A stretch of DNA of 6,574 nucleotides. Origin: Ruminococcus sp. (GTDB lineage Bacteria; Bacillota; Clostridia; Oscillospirales; Ruminococcaceae). The position numbers and the translations under genes are program-made. The notes beneath the pieces were generated by a model. That model worked only from the letters and a program-made list of their open reading frames with translations, did no database searches and was not told the DNA's origin. The stretch spans positions 1-6,574 of the forward strand of contig JAILFF010000083.1 of assembly GCA_024697705.1 (NCBI GenBank). The letters are read 5' to 3'. Positions 1-6,402 of this stretch are shown piece by piece (the first letter of the stretch is position 1; each line of letters begins with the position of its first letter).

Positions 1-1107
1 GTTAATTCCCATAATGAACAGCACGTTGAACACTATAAGCGCCGCCGTAATGACCGGAAAGGCTATCTTTGCCCATACCGGCCATTTGTAGAGGTCGATC
101 TTCTTTATGTTTCCCGCGCGGCGCTTTACCGGCTCAACGCTCGTAAGCTCCGCCATGAACTCCTTCATATCGGGCGTTCTGTCCTCTATACGCACGTTAA
201 GGGCGTTCAGTATCGCGTTTTCGCGGCTTTCGCCGATCTCCTTGCAGTGCTTTCTTATCGGGTCGAGAATGTCCTTTTTCTTATTCTCAAAGAGCGCCCT
301 TCGTTCAAGAGCGTCGGGAGGAGTAACACCCGTCAGCATCTTGTACATCGTTGCGGCAACAGCGTAAACATCGGTATGCGGTCCCTGGTCGCCGCGGCTG
401 CGGTACTGCTCCTCGGGAGAATAGCCCGGTTTTATTATTACCGTCAGCGAACGGCTGTGAGTAGTCGTGGCATAGCGAGCCGCGCCGAAGTCAATAAGCT
501 TGACCTCGCCGCTTGTTGTAACAAATATATTGTCGGGAGCTATATCGCGGTGGATTATACCGTCATTGTGGATAAGATCGAGAGATTCGATGATCGGTAT
601 CATCATTTCCATCGTCTTGTTCTCCGAAAAACGCTCCTCGCGCTTCAGCATCTCGGCAAGAGTTTCGCCTTCGAGCAGCTCCATGATTATATAAGCAGTG
701 TTATTTGTCTCGATGCTGTCGAATATCTTTACTATGCCGTTTAACGAATGATATTTCGCGAGCTTTTTCGCCTCGTCGGTGAACTTTCTCAGACCGTCGG
801 CGAACTGCTCCTGTTTGTCGCCGCTGAACACCGTGACCTCGGTCTGCCCAATAACGCGAGTGGAGAACTCGCTGGGAAGGTATTCCTTTATCGCGACCTT
901 GGTCTCAAGCAGGCAGTCCCAACCGATGTAAGTTACGCCGAAACCGCCGTAGCCTATTACCTTTCCGACTATATATCGTTCTTCGAGTATCGATCCGGGC
1001 ATCATGTGAAGGGCATTTTCCTGTTCGGTGCCTTCCGCGAAGCCGCAGTGAGGACACACGTCAAACTCGTCGTCGTATTCCTCCATACACCCCATGCAGC
1101 GTTTCAT
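1..1107 (-). CDS. Zinc-ribbon, membrane-anchored Ser/Thr protein kinase (partial, C-terminus beyond window)
   Basis: An open frame of 369 codons starts at ATG 1107 and runs without a stop to the left edge. Residues 4-21 form a CxxC-x10-CxxC zinc ribbon (C4, C7, C18, C21). A complete protein kinase domain of about residues 44-315 follows: glycine loop GYGGFG 52-57, ATP lysine K74 in VAIKEY, catalytic loop HRDIAPDN 186-193, DFG 206-208, and an activation segment rich in Thr/Ser (214-222) ending in SPEEQY 230-235. A basic stretch (K335, K336, K341) precedes a hydrophobic segment, about 348-369, cut by the window edge; it should be the membrane helix, putting the kinase inside and an unseen domain outside. 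The ATG overlaps the stop of the upstream kinase gene (ATGA, 1104-1107), with a GGTGGA ribosome binding site just ahead. It is a paralogue of that kinase, with motifs at identical residue numbers. The catalytic loop lacks the usual lysine (HRDxKPEN). Substrate unknown; the FHA protein of the operon is a candidate. Confidence 0.93.
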   Translation of the reverse strand, partial: MKRCMGCMEEYDDEFDVCPHCGFAEGTEQENALHMMPGSILEERYIVGKVIGYGGFGVTYIGWDCLLETKVAIKEYLPSEFSTRVIGQTEVTVFSGDKQEQFADGLRKFTDEAKKLAKYHSLNGIVKIFDSIETNNTAYIIMELLEGETLAEMLKREERFSENKTMEMMIPIIESLDLIHNDGIIHRDIAPDNIFVTTSGEVKLIDFGAARYATTTHSRSLTVIIKPGYSPEEQYRSRGDQGPHTDVYAVAATMYKMLTGVTPPDALERRALFENKKKDILDPIRKHCKEIGESRENAILNALNVRIEDRTPDMKEFMAELTSVEPVKRRAGNIKKIDLYKWPVWAKIAFPVITAALIVFNVLFIMGIN

Positions 1108-3080
1108 TCTTCCACCAGCCTTTTTTCAAAAACATATTTATCCTTGTTGTTAAAGATCATTTCGTAATCGCTGAATACCGACACGTAAACGCCGAGCGCT
1201 GTGTCGTTCAGCGGCAGACTTCCGCTCTGGTTCCGTACGTGCAGAATGTCTTGAGCGTTATCGTTCAGCATAAATCTAAGTATACGCCACGACGCTCTGT
1301 CATGGACGATGTCCGTGGAGTTCGCCGCCCATACGTTTTCGTAAACACAGTTTATCTCATTCGCATCGCAGTACATGATCTTGTACATTGCGGGAAGCTC
1401 TTCCGTTACGCGGCTGTAATTCTTTGTGAGCGAACCGTAGAACGCCGTGTTACCTGCGACAAAATCGTCAAAAGCCGTTTCCGACAGCGCCGACTGCGAG
1501 CCGGGGAACATCTTCTCAAAGCCTTCGTAATCGGTCTCGAAGCTCTTGACACCGCCCGTTCCCCGCGGCAGACTGTCCGGGTTTGATACCGAATCGCCCG
1601 CGTCGGAACAAAGCACCTTGTCGCAGAATACGACGGGAGCGCTGAAACCCAGCGGCAGAAGCTCGTATCCGCCGAAATGACCGTGCGCCTGCGAAAGCAG
1701 GCTGCACTTTTCGGCATCTTCCGAACGGTAGACTTTTTCAAGCGAAAGGGGCGTTCCCCCCGAGACCGTGCCGACATATTCGTAAATATCGGGCAGATTC
1801 TCCGTATCGGATAGCAGTTTTACATATTCTTCCTCTTCAAAGCCTTTAAGCTCGATAGTCACCTTGCTAAAGTATTCATTGCTGTCATTAAATTGCTTGA
1901 TTATGGTTTCATAGGCATTTTTTTCGGCTTCGTCAGCCTTGATGTCACCGCTCTTGCAGTACCACATCGTAACAGTACAGGGCGAAAGATGTTCCTCCTC
2001 ATTTGCCTTTATCACTTTCATTACCGCCGCCGAAACGCCGCACGCAAGCACCACCGTCGTCGCCGCTATTCCCATGAAACGCTTCAGGCTGCGCCGCTTT
2101 TTTTCCTGTTCGATGGGTACGACCCTTATCTCCTGATGCAGACCGTTTATAAAGCTTTTGGCGTCGTGGAAACGCATATGCGTCTCGACCGCCATTGCCT
2201 TCATGATCGAATTGCTGACGTATTCGGGTATCTCGCTGTTCAGCTCATGCGGATATTTCAGAGTGTCGTGTTCTACTCTGTTTGTCGATTCCTCGGGCTT
2301 AACGCCTGTTATCATGTAATAAAGCGTGGCGCCGAGGGCGTAGACGTCTGTCCAGGGACCCTGCTCGTTTACGCTCTGGTACTGCTCGGGAGGAGCAAAA
2401 CCGGGCTTTACGATTATCGTCATCAGCTTGTTTTCATCGAGAGAAAATCTTGCCGCGCCGAAGTCGATGAGCTTTATGTCGCCGTTCGTGCAGAGACAGA
2501 TATTATCGGGCGCGATATCGCGGTGGATAATGCCTTTTTCATGTATCTTGGTCAGGGCGTTCGCTATCGCCTCGGTGACCTCGATGCTCGATTTGATATC
2601 CATTACTCCGTAATCCGCCATGTATTTCTTTACCATGATGCCGTCAAGGAATTCCATGACGATATAGGCGGAGTTGTTTTCCTCGAAAAATTCAAAAACG
2701 TTGACTATGTTCTTGTCGGAGTTGAATTTCGCGATATTGCGAGCTTCCTCAAGAAAGCGTTCTCTCAGAAAATAGAATTCCTTCTGACGCTTTTTCGCGT
2801 AGATGATAAGCTCCTTTGTTCCGGGAGCTCTGTTTACTATGCCGCTCGGATAATATTCCTTGATCGCAACGACGGTATCGAGCTTGGTGTCCCATGCTTT
2901 GTAAGTTATTCCGAATCCGCCGTAGCCCAGCACCATTCCGATGGCATATCTGTCCTTAAGCATCGAGCCGGGAAACAGGTGGTACAGCTCTTTCGGAGGA
3001 TCACCCGGCGTATAGCCGCAGTGAAAACACTTTTCCAGCTCGTCGTCAAACATTTCAAAGCAATTGCAGCATCTTTTCAT
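1104..3080 (-). CDS. Transmembrane Ser/Thr protein kinase with extracellular solute-binding-protein-like domain
   Basis: A 658-residue protein. Order: zinc ribbon (C4, C7, C18, C21); kinase domain about 44-315 with GYGGFG 52-57, K74, probable helix-C E112, HRDIAPDN 186-193, DFG 206-208, APPEQY 229-234 and WTDVYALG 243-250; basic stop (KKRRSLKR 327-334); one transmembrane helix about 335-357; then about 300 residues predicted outside. No PASTA repeats are visible. The outside part reads like a family 1 extracellular solute-binding protein: strand VTMWY 370-374, LPDIYEY 429-435, LPLGFSAPVVFCDKVL 475-490, FVAGNTAFYG 540-549, SWRILRFMLNDNAQ 597-610 and a SGSLPLNDTAL segment 619-629. These match the usual order in sugar-binding proteins, but the domain is shorter (about 290 versus about 400 residues). 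ATG 3080 has GAGGT (3089-3093) 8 nt upstream and follows the FHA stop by 17 nt; the stop overlaps the next kinase. The kinase call is very sure; the solute-binding call is from motif reading only. Confidence 0.92.
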   Translation of the reverse strand: MKRCCNCFEMFDDELEKCFHCGYTPGDPPKELYHLFPGSMLKDRYAIGMVLGYGGFGITYKAWDTKLDTVVAIKEYYPSGIVNRAPGTKELIIYAKKRQKEFYFLRERFLEEARNIAKFNSDKNIVNVFEFFEENNSAYIVMEFLDGIMVKKYMADYGVMDIKSSIEVTEAIANALTKIHEKGIIHRDIAPDNICLCTNGDIKLIDFGAARFSLDENKLMTIIVKPGFAPPEQYQSVNEQGPWTDVYALGATLYYMITGVKPEESTNRVEHDTLKYPHELNSEIPEYVSNSIMKAMAVETHMRFHDAKSFINGLHQEIRVVPIEQEKKRRSLKRFMGIAATTVVLACGVSAAVMKVIKANEEEHLSPCTVTMWYCKSGDIKADEAEKNAYETIIKQFNDSNEYFSKVTIELKGFEEEEYVKLLSDTENLPDIYEYVGTVSGGTPLSLEKVYRSEDAEKCSLLSQAHGHFGGYELLPLGFSAPVVFCDKVLCSDAGDSVSNPDSLPRGTGGVKSFETDYEGFEKMFPGSQSALSETAFDDFVAGNTAFYGSLTKNYSRVTEELPAMYKIMYCDANEINCVYENVWAANSTDIVHDRASWRILRFMLNDNAQDILHVRNQSGSLPLNDTALGVYVSVFSDYEMIFNNKDKYVFEKRLVEE

Positions 3081-3097
3081 TTCAAATAACCTCGGTA

Positions 3098-4114
3098 TCA
3101 GTCGTTCCAGGTAAATTTATCGGAGCAGAGAGGGATAAAGATAAGTTCGGAGTCTCCGAGCTGTATCTTGTCGTAAGGGTTCAGTTCCGTATAATCCATG
3201 AGCAGTTCATCGTTTACATAGACGAGCGTATTGGCGTCGTTCGACTTTATAAGGAACCGCACCTTTTTTGAATCGTATGTTATGGTAGCCTGAGCGCCTC
3301 TTGAAACGGAAGCGTCTCTTTCAAGGCTGACATCGACTATCTGACCGTTTCCGCTTCTGCCGATGGTGGTGCGTCCGCTCTTGATCTCGAACGAAGCGCC
3401 CTTGTCAGCCGTCGTAGCGACCGCCAGCCAGCCGACAACGGGTTCGATATCGTCTTCAAAGCCGCAGTGGGCTATCGTTTTTATGTCGCCGATATTTCCC
3501 GACATCGCCACGCGGTTTATCTGCTGACTTACCGAAGGCACATCTATCGGCGCCTGCGGCGGGAACTGCTGCTGCGGGTACTGCGGCGGGAACTGTTCCT
3601 CGGGCGGAAGCATGGCGGGCAGCGAGGCGACCGTGACCGCGTCATCTTCGGAAAGCGCGGGCGCGTATGTTTTATCGGAATCCTCCTCGTAAAGGGTCGC
3701 GACCTTCATGGTCTTATCCATGTTTTCGCTGTTCTCCGCGGGGGGAGCGTTTTTCTGTTCGGCTTGTACGGCTTGAACGACCTGAGCAGCGTGAGCGTCG
3801 GCTGCTTTTTCGGGCAGCTTCGCGGGAGATTCCACCGCAGCTTCGGGAGCGCTTGCCGTCGGCTGTTCTTCGGCTTCTTCCTTATGACCGCCGAAAATGC
3901 GCGCAAGCAGACCGCCGGAGTGCTTTTTATCCTTATCCTCATTCGCCGCCTGCTCGTTTGCATTGTTCGGAAGGGCGGCGGGCGGAGGCAGCTGGGGGGC
4001 TGCACCCTTCTGCAAGGGTGTTTTTCCCGCGGCTTTCAGGCAGTGCGGACAGGTATCGAATTTATCCGCGTCGTAATAATGACCTATGACGTTAGGGCAT
4101 TTAACAGTTTTCAT
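3098..4114 (-). CDS. Zinc-ribbon/FHA-domain phosphothreonine-binding protein
   Basis: A 338-residue cytosolic protein, numbered from ATG 4114. The N-terminus has a zinc-ribbon-like head (C6, H12, C22, C25; CPHC). A long low-complexity linker, about 30-225, is rich in Ala, Pro, Glu and Gln, with a QFPPQ repeat near 174-187 and two Thr sites in matching context, DKTM (T135) and DKTY (T149). The C-terminal FHA domain, about 226-334, has IGRS 251-254, SR 271-272, N301 and a YDKIQLGDSELIFIPLC end. FHA domains bind phosphothreonine peptides; here the likely partners are the two kinases or the protein's own linker. The conserved FHA His after the SR is Gln (Q275). ATG 4114 is chosen because it forms an ATGA overlap with the phosphatase stop and has GAGGTG at 4124-4129, 9 nt upstream. 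An in-frame GTG at 4126 would lie inside that ribosome binding site. The linker also carries a palindromic DNA element (4003-4020). Confidence 0.9.
   Translation of the reverse strand: MKTVKCPNVIGHYYDADKFDTCPHCLKAAGKTPLQKGAAPQLPPPAALPNNANEQAANEDKDKKHSGGLLARIFGGHKEEAEEQPTASAPEAAVESPAKLPEKAADAHAAQVVQAVQAEQKNAPPAENSENMDKTMKVATLYEEDSDKTYAPALSEDDAVTVASLPAMLPPEEQFPPQYPQQQFPPQAPIDVPSVSQQINRVAMSGNIGDIKTIAHCGFEDDIEPVVGWLAVATTADKGASFEIKSGRTTIGRSGNGQIVDVSLERDASVSRGAQATITYDSKKVRFLIKSNDANTLVYVNDELLMDYTELNPYDKIQLGDSELIFIPLCSDKFTWND
4003..4020. repeat. Palindromic element inside the FHA coding sequence
   Basis: CACCCTT (4003-4009) and AAGGGTG (4014-4020) form a perfect 7-bp stem with a 4-nt CTGC loop, flanked by GGGGGG (3994-3999) and TTTTTCCC (4021-4028). 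In the gene it encodes TPLQKGA (residues 32-38) at the start of the disordered linker. The order CTGGGGG, then CCCTTCT, then AAGGGT, then TTTTCCC is shared with the intergenic palindrome at 6310-6346, so the two may be copies of one repeat family, here read in frame. It could instead be chance in a Pro/Ala-rich, low-complexity stretch. Confidence 0.45.
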
Positions 4115-4863
4115 ATCACAGAGCACCTCATTCTTACAATTATAAAGGTGGAATTATCCTTTCTCGTATTTCCGCTTCTCCTGATGAAATCCATCAGGTT
4201 ATCTGCCGATCTGTCGGTGCGTTCGTCGATGCACCGCAGAATATCATCGTTATCCATTATCTTGAAAAGTCCGTCGCTGCAAAGCAGGATAATGTCGCCG
4301 GGATACAGGATAAAAGGTTCCAGATTTATATCTATTATATCGAGCTTTGAAATACCTATGTAGCTTATGAGCGCGTTTCCGCCCTTGCTTTTTCGCTGGT
4401 ATTCCTCCTCGCTTATTCTTCTTTCGCTGAGAAGTCTGTCAAGAACGTAAAAGTAATTATGGTCTTTCGTTATCTGAGTTATCTTTCCGTTCCTGATTAT
4501 ATAAAGCCTGCTGTCTCCCGCAGAGAGCCAGTACAGCTTGTTTTCGTCGATCACGATCGAAACGAGAGTTGTTCCCGCGTCCAGTCTTGCGCCTGATTTA
4601 TCGCAGAGATCGAACACCAGCCTGTTTGTTTTTTCCGCGCATGAGATAAGCGATTCGGGAATGCTGTTCCTGTCGATCAAGCCCGAAGCCGCCGCGGACA
4701 TGAATTCTCTGACCGCTATGCCCGAAGCGATAGCGCCGCCCTTATGTCCGCCCATGCCGTCGCAAAGTACAGCCGTGAACAATCCGTTCGTCAGCTGTGC
4801 GTGGGCGCTGTCCTGCTGTTCGTCTCTTGTGCCTATGTCGGTTCTCAGTTCATATTCAATCAT
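4111..4863 (-). CDS. PP2C-family Ser/Thr protein phosphatase (second of the pair)
   Basis: A 250-residue single-domain metal-dependent phosphatase, without signal peptide or membrane helix, so cytosolic. Numbered from ATG 4863, it has all the PP2C signatures: DEQQDS 14-19, the metal-binding CDGMGGH 34-40 (D35, G36), DAGTT 95-99, AGDSRLY 115-121, KDHN 133-136, CSDG 195-198 (D197) and KDN 235-237 (D236). It should remove phosphate from Ser/Thr sites made by the two kinases downstream. ATG 4863 lies 16 nt after the preceding phosphatase stop and puts the PP2C fold at the very N-terminus, as usual. Its ribosome binding site is weak (AAGAG in an A-rich stretch). An in-frame GTG at 4887 would add 8 residues (MIDKKRKS) and overlap the upstream gene, but no Shine-Dalgarno precedes it; the start is therefore less sure than the gene. 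The stop overlaps the FHA gene's ATG by ATGA, suggesting coupled translation. Confidence 0.93.
   Translation of the reverse strand: MIEYELRTDIGTRDEQQDSAHAQLTNGLFTAVLCDGMGGHKGGAIASGIAVREFMSAAASGLIDRNSIPESLISCAEKTNRLVFDLCDKSGARLDAGTTLVSIVIDENKLYWLSAGDSRLYIIRNGKITQITKDHNYFYVLDRLLSERRISEEEYQRKSKGGNALISYIGISKLDIIDINLEPFILYPGDIILLCSDGLFKIMDNDDILRCIDERTDRSADNLMDFIRRSGNTRKDNSTFIIVRMRCSVI
4124..4129 (-). promoter_or_regulatory. Ribosome binding site deciding the FHA gene start
   Basis: GAGGTG on the minus strand lies 9 nt ahead of ATG 4114, inside the end of the upstream phosphatase gene. It supports the ATG over the in-frame GTG at 4124-4126, which is part of this site. Confidence 0.75.
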
Positions 4864-4879
4864 GCTTTTTCTCTTTTTA

Positions 4880-5608
4880 TCAATCACGGTACATGACAGT
4901 TATCGCGCTGTAATTGTCCATATTCGTACCTTTGCCGTTTTCCTTGACCGTTCTGCTCATCGCCGTGAGCCAATCCTCCGCGCCGTCGCTTTTTTTCAGA
5001 AGACGGCACATTTCCTTTTCGACGATAGGCTCCCAGAATCCGTCGGAGCAGAGCAGGAAAGCATCTCCGCCGCGAAGTGTGTCAACTTCCGTAATAACGT
5101 ATCTCGGGGAATCCCATTCGACGCCCATCACCCTCAGCAGTCTGTTGCGGTCGGGGTGACAGCGTATATGTTTTTCCTTGATATCGCCCGCGTACACAAG
5201 CATCTGAGGAACGCTGTGGTCGAGCGTTCTTGAAAAGACCTTGTTTTTCCTGAAATGATAAAGTCTCGAATCGCCGATATAGGCGTAGCGGAATTTATCC
5301 TCGTGTATCAGGAGCACTACCGCGGTGGTCTTCATCTGATTTACCGCGCCTATCCTTTTCTGCTCGGCAAGAAGCTTCTCCTGAGCTTTCACCATGGCGG
5401 TATCGAGGAACTTATCCTCCGTTCCGATCTCGTTGAAACATTCTATGATGCTTCCCGTCACCGAGGCAGAAGCAAGATCGCCCTTGCCGTGACCGCCGAG
5501 ACCGTCGCACAGCACAAAGCAATATCTGCCGTCCTTTTCCGCAACGGCTATGCTGTCTTCGTTGATATCTCTGTCTCCCTTATCGGAGAAACTGCTGTAT
5601 ATTAACAT
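4880..5608 (-). CDS. PP2C-family Ser/Thr protein phosphatase (first gene of the operon)
   Basis: A 242-residue single-domain PP2C phosphatase, cytosolic. Motifs in order: GDRDINEDS 11-19 (E17, D18), LCDGLGGHGKGD 33-44 (metal ligands D35, G36), KTTAVV 93-98, YIGDSRLYHFR 110-120, LDHS 129-132, CSDGFWEP 187-194 (D189) and MDNYSAI 230-236 (D231, N232). All expected acidic metal ligands are present, so it should be active. ATG 5608 is preceded by GGAAGG (5618-5623) with a 9-nt spacer, a good ribosome binding site, and it is the first gene after the 5760-5788 promoter. It differs clearly from the adjacent PP2C in the flap region (about 133-170) and at the C-terminus, so the pair may divide substrates between them and is not a recent tandem copy. 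Its role is inferred from position: resetting phosphorylation by the two operon kinases. Confidence 0.94.
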   Translation of the reverse strand: MLIYSSFSDKGDRDINEDSIAVAEKDGRYCFVLCDGLGGHGKGDLASASVTGSIIECFNEIGTEDKFLDTAMVKAQEKLLAEQKRIGAVNQMKTTAVVLLIHEDKFRYAYIGDSRLYHFRKNKVFSRTLDHSVPQMLVYAGDIKEKHIRCHPDRNRLLRVMGVEWDSPRYVITEVDTLRGGDAFLLCSDGFWEPIVEKEMCRLLKKSDGAEDWLTAMSRTVKENGKGTNMDNYSAITVMYRD

Positions 5609-5753
5609 TTTACTTTTCCTTCCGGTGTATTTGTGTAGTTTGTCTGTCCGAGCCGTGCCGCCGCATCAACGCAGCGTCAGTATTTCACGGCTGTCTCCGA
5701 AATAGACTAAAATATGTAAGTACAAATCCGAAAAAACGTCAAAAAACGCTTCA
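5609..5753 (-). promoter_or_regulatory. Long 5' leader with a possible stem-loop
   Basis: The predicted untranslated leader is about 145 nt. It holds two T6 runs near its 5' end and a 7-bp perfect inverted repeat, AGCCGTG/CACGGCT (arms 5686-5692 and 5651-5657), closing a GC-rich 28-nt loop in which CGC and GCG can also pair. The stem lies about 28 nt upstream of the GGAAGG ribosome binding site. I do not recognise a known riboswitch, and no T run follows the stem, so it is not an evident attenuator. Confidence 0.35.
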
Positions 5754-5759
5754 CCATAT

Positions 5760-5788
5760 ATTATAACATTTTAATGATTTTTTGTCAA
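5760..5788 (-). promoter_or_regulatory. Consensus sigma-A promoter of the phosphorylation operon
   Basis: On the minus strand, TTGACA (5783-5788) is followed by a 17-bp A/T-rich spacer and TATAAT (5760-5765). Both hexamers are perfect matches to the housekeeping consensus at optimal spacing. Transcription should begin near 5752-5754, about 145 nt before the first phosphatase ATG. A promoter this strong suggests constitutive, high expression unless the leader or a repressor controls it; no clear operator palindrome overlaps it. Confidence 0.93.
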
Positions 5789-5947
5789 CAGGTCTTTCGT
5801 ACTGCGAACGGCAAACTGCTTTGTTCCGTTTGCGGGTGTTTTTGCATGAGTACACAAGGAACGCCATGCGAATTTTTTAATATTGTTTCCTCGAAAACAC
5901 ACACCCTTACGCGCTTTCAAATCCTCGCAAAGCGTTGATTTTCAAGG

Positions 5948-5991
5948 TTTTCGGGGCGAAATGGGGCTTCTGCGCCGCATTGCCCCGAAAA
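5948..5991. repeat. Strong GC-rich hairpin upstream of the operon promoter
   Basis: TTTTCGGGGC (5948-5957) and GCCCCGAAAA (5982-5991) are a perfect 10-bp inverted repeat. Inside, after a 2-nt bulge, AATG (5960-5963) pairs with CATT (5978-5981), and GGC (5965-5967) can pair with GCC (5974-5976). About 17 bp can pair in 44 nt. No T run follows the stem on either strand, so it does not look like a simple intrinsic terminator. It lies about 160 bp upstream of the -35 box. Confidence 0.7.
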
Positions 5992-6188
5992 TGAGAAAAA
6001 AAGACAAGTAAGTACAAGTTTTCTCCGCTCGATTTCGCGTTGTAATGTGTCGATGCTATTAATTCTCATTTTTTCAAATTTGTGATCCCGAAATTTTAGC
6101 TATTATGACGAAAAATTCACGGAGCCCGAAAAGCCCCTATACATTATAATACAACGGAACAGACATTAGCGGCAAGCCCTGAATAGCA

Positions 6189-6220
6189 AAGAGCCTTTCA
6201 CGGATAAGTGTCGGGCTCTT
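6189..6220. repeat. Stem-loop AAGAGCC/GGCTCTT
   Basis: AAGAGCC (6189-6195) and GGCTCTT (6214-6220) form a perfect 7-bp stem; inside it CAC (6199-6201) can pair with GTG (6208-6210) around GGATAA. Only short T-containing stretches flank it, so terminator function is uncertain on either strand. Confidence 0.5.
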
Positions 6221-6309
6221 GATCTTTATCTCCTGACTGTAAATGAGCATTTAGGCAAACCAAAGACAGCACAAAGTGAAGGCAATACCAAAAGTCTTAG
6301 GAAGGGGGT

Positions 6310-6346
6310 CTGGGGGATAACCCTTCTTCAGAAGGGTTTTCCCCAG
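6310..6346. repeat. Intergenic palindromic repeat element
   Basis: CTGGGG (6310-6315) pairs with CCCCAG (6341-6346), and inside it AACCCTTC (6319-6326) pairs with GAAGGGTT (6331-6338) around a 4-nt TTCA loop, with a small internal bulge. The result is a 14-bp hairpin that is nearly symmetric on both strands. It lacks a downstream T tract and resembles dispersed palindromic repeats of the REP or boxlike kind. A related core lies in the FHA gene (4003-4020). Confidence 0.65.
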
Positions 6347-6402
6347 TAAAACATGGGATTTACGCGAATCAAAGCGGAGAAAGCAAGTTGAACGGCTAAA
6401 AT

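Noticed and set aside
1893..3089. A 398-codon open frame on the plus strand
   Set aside because: It lies antisense to a kinase with unmistakable motifs, shows no recognisable domain and reflects codon bias of the minus-strand gene.
3467..4363. A 298-codon open frame on the plus strand
   Set aside because: It is antisense to the FHA and phosphatase genes; its Arg/Leu-rich translation has no motif.
4864..4887. GTG start at 4887 for the second phosphatase
   Set aside because: No Shine-Dalgarno precedes it, and the extra residues MIDKKRKS lie outside the PP2C fold; ATG 4863 preferred, though not proven.
5707..5757. Possible 16-codon leader peptide starting ATGGTGAAG on the minus strand
   Set aside because: The ATG lies upstream of the expected transcription start and has no ribosome binding site.
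5807..5843. Terminator-like hairpin AACGG-CAAA/TTTG-CCGTT followed by TTTTT on the plus strand
   Set aside because: A 9-nt gap separates stem and T run, and no plus-strand gene is present to terminate.
5716..6017. 10-bp direct repeat GTAAGTACAA at 5716-5725 and 6008-6017
   Set aside because: A 10-bp match in about 900 bp is expected by chance at roughly this frequency, and flanks do not match.
6144..6150. TATAAT-like boxes on both strands near 6145
   Set aside because: No acceptable -35 box at 16-18 bp on either strand, and no gene downstream.
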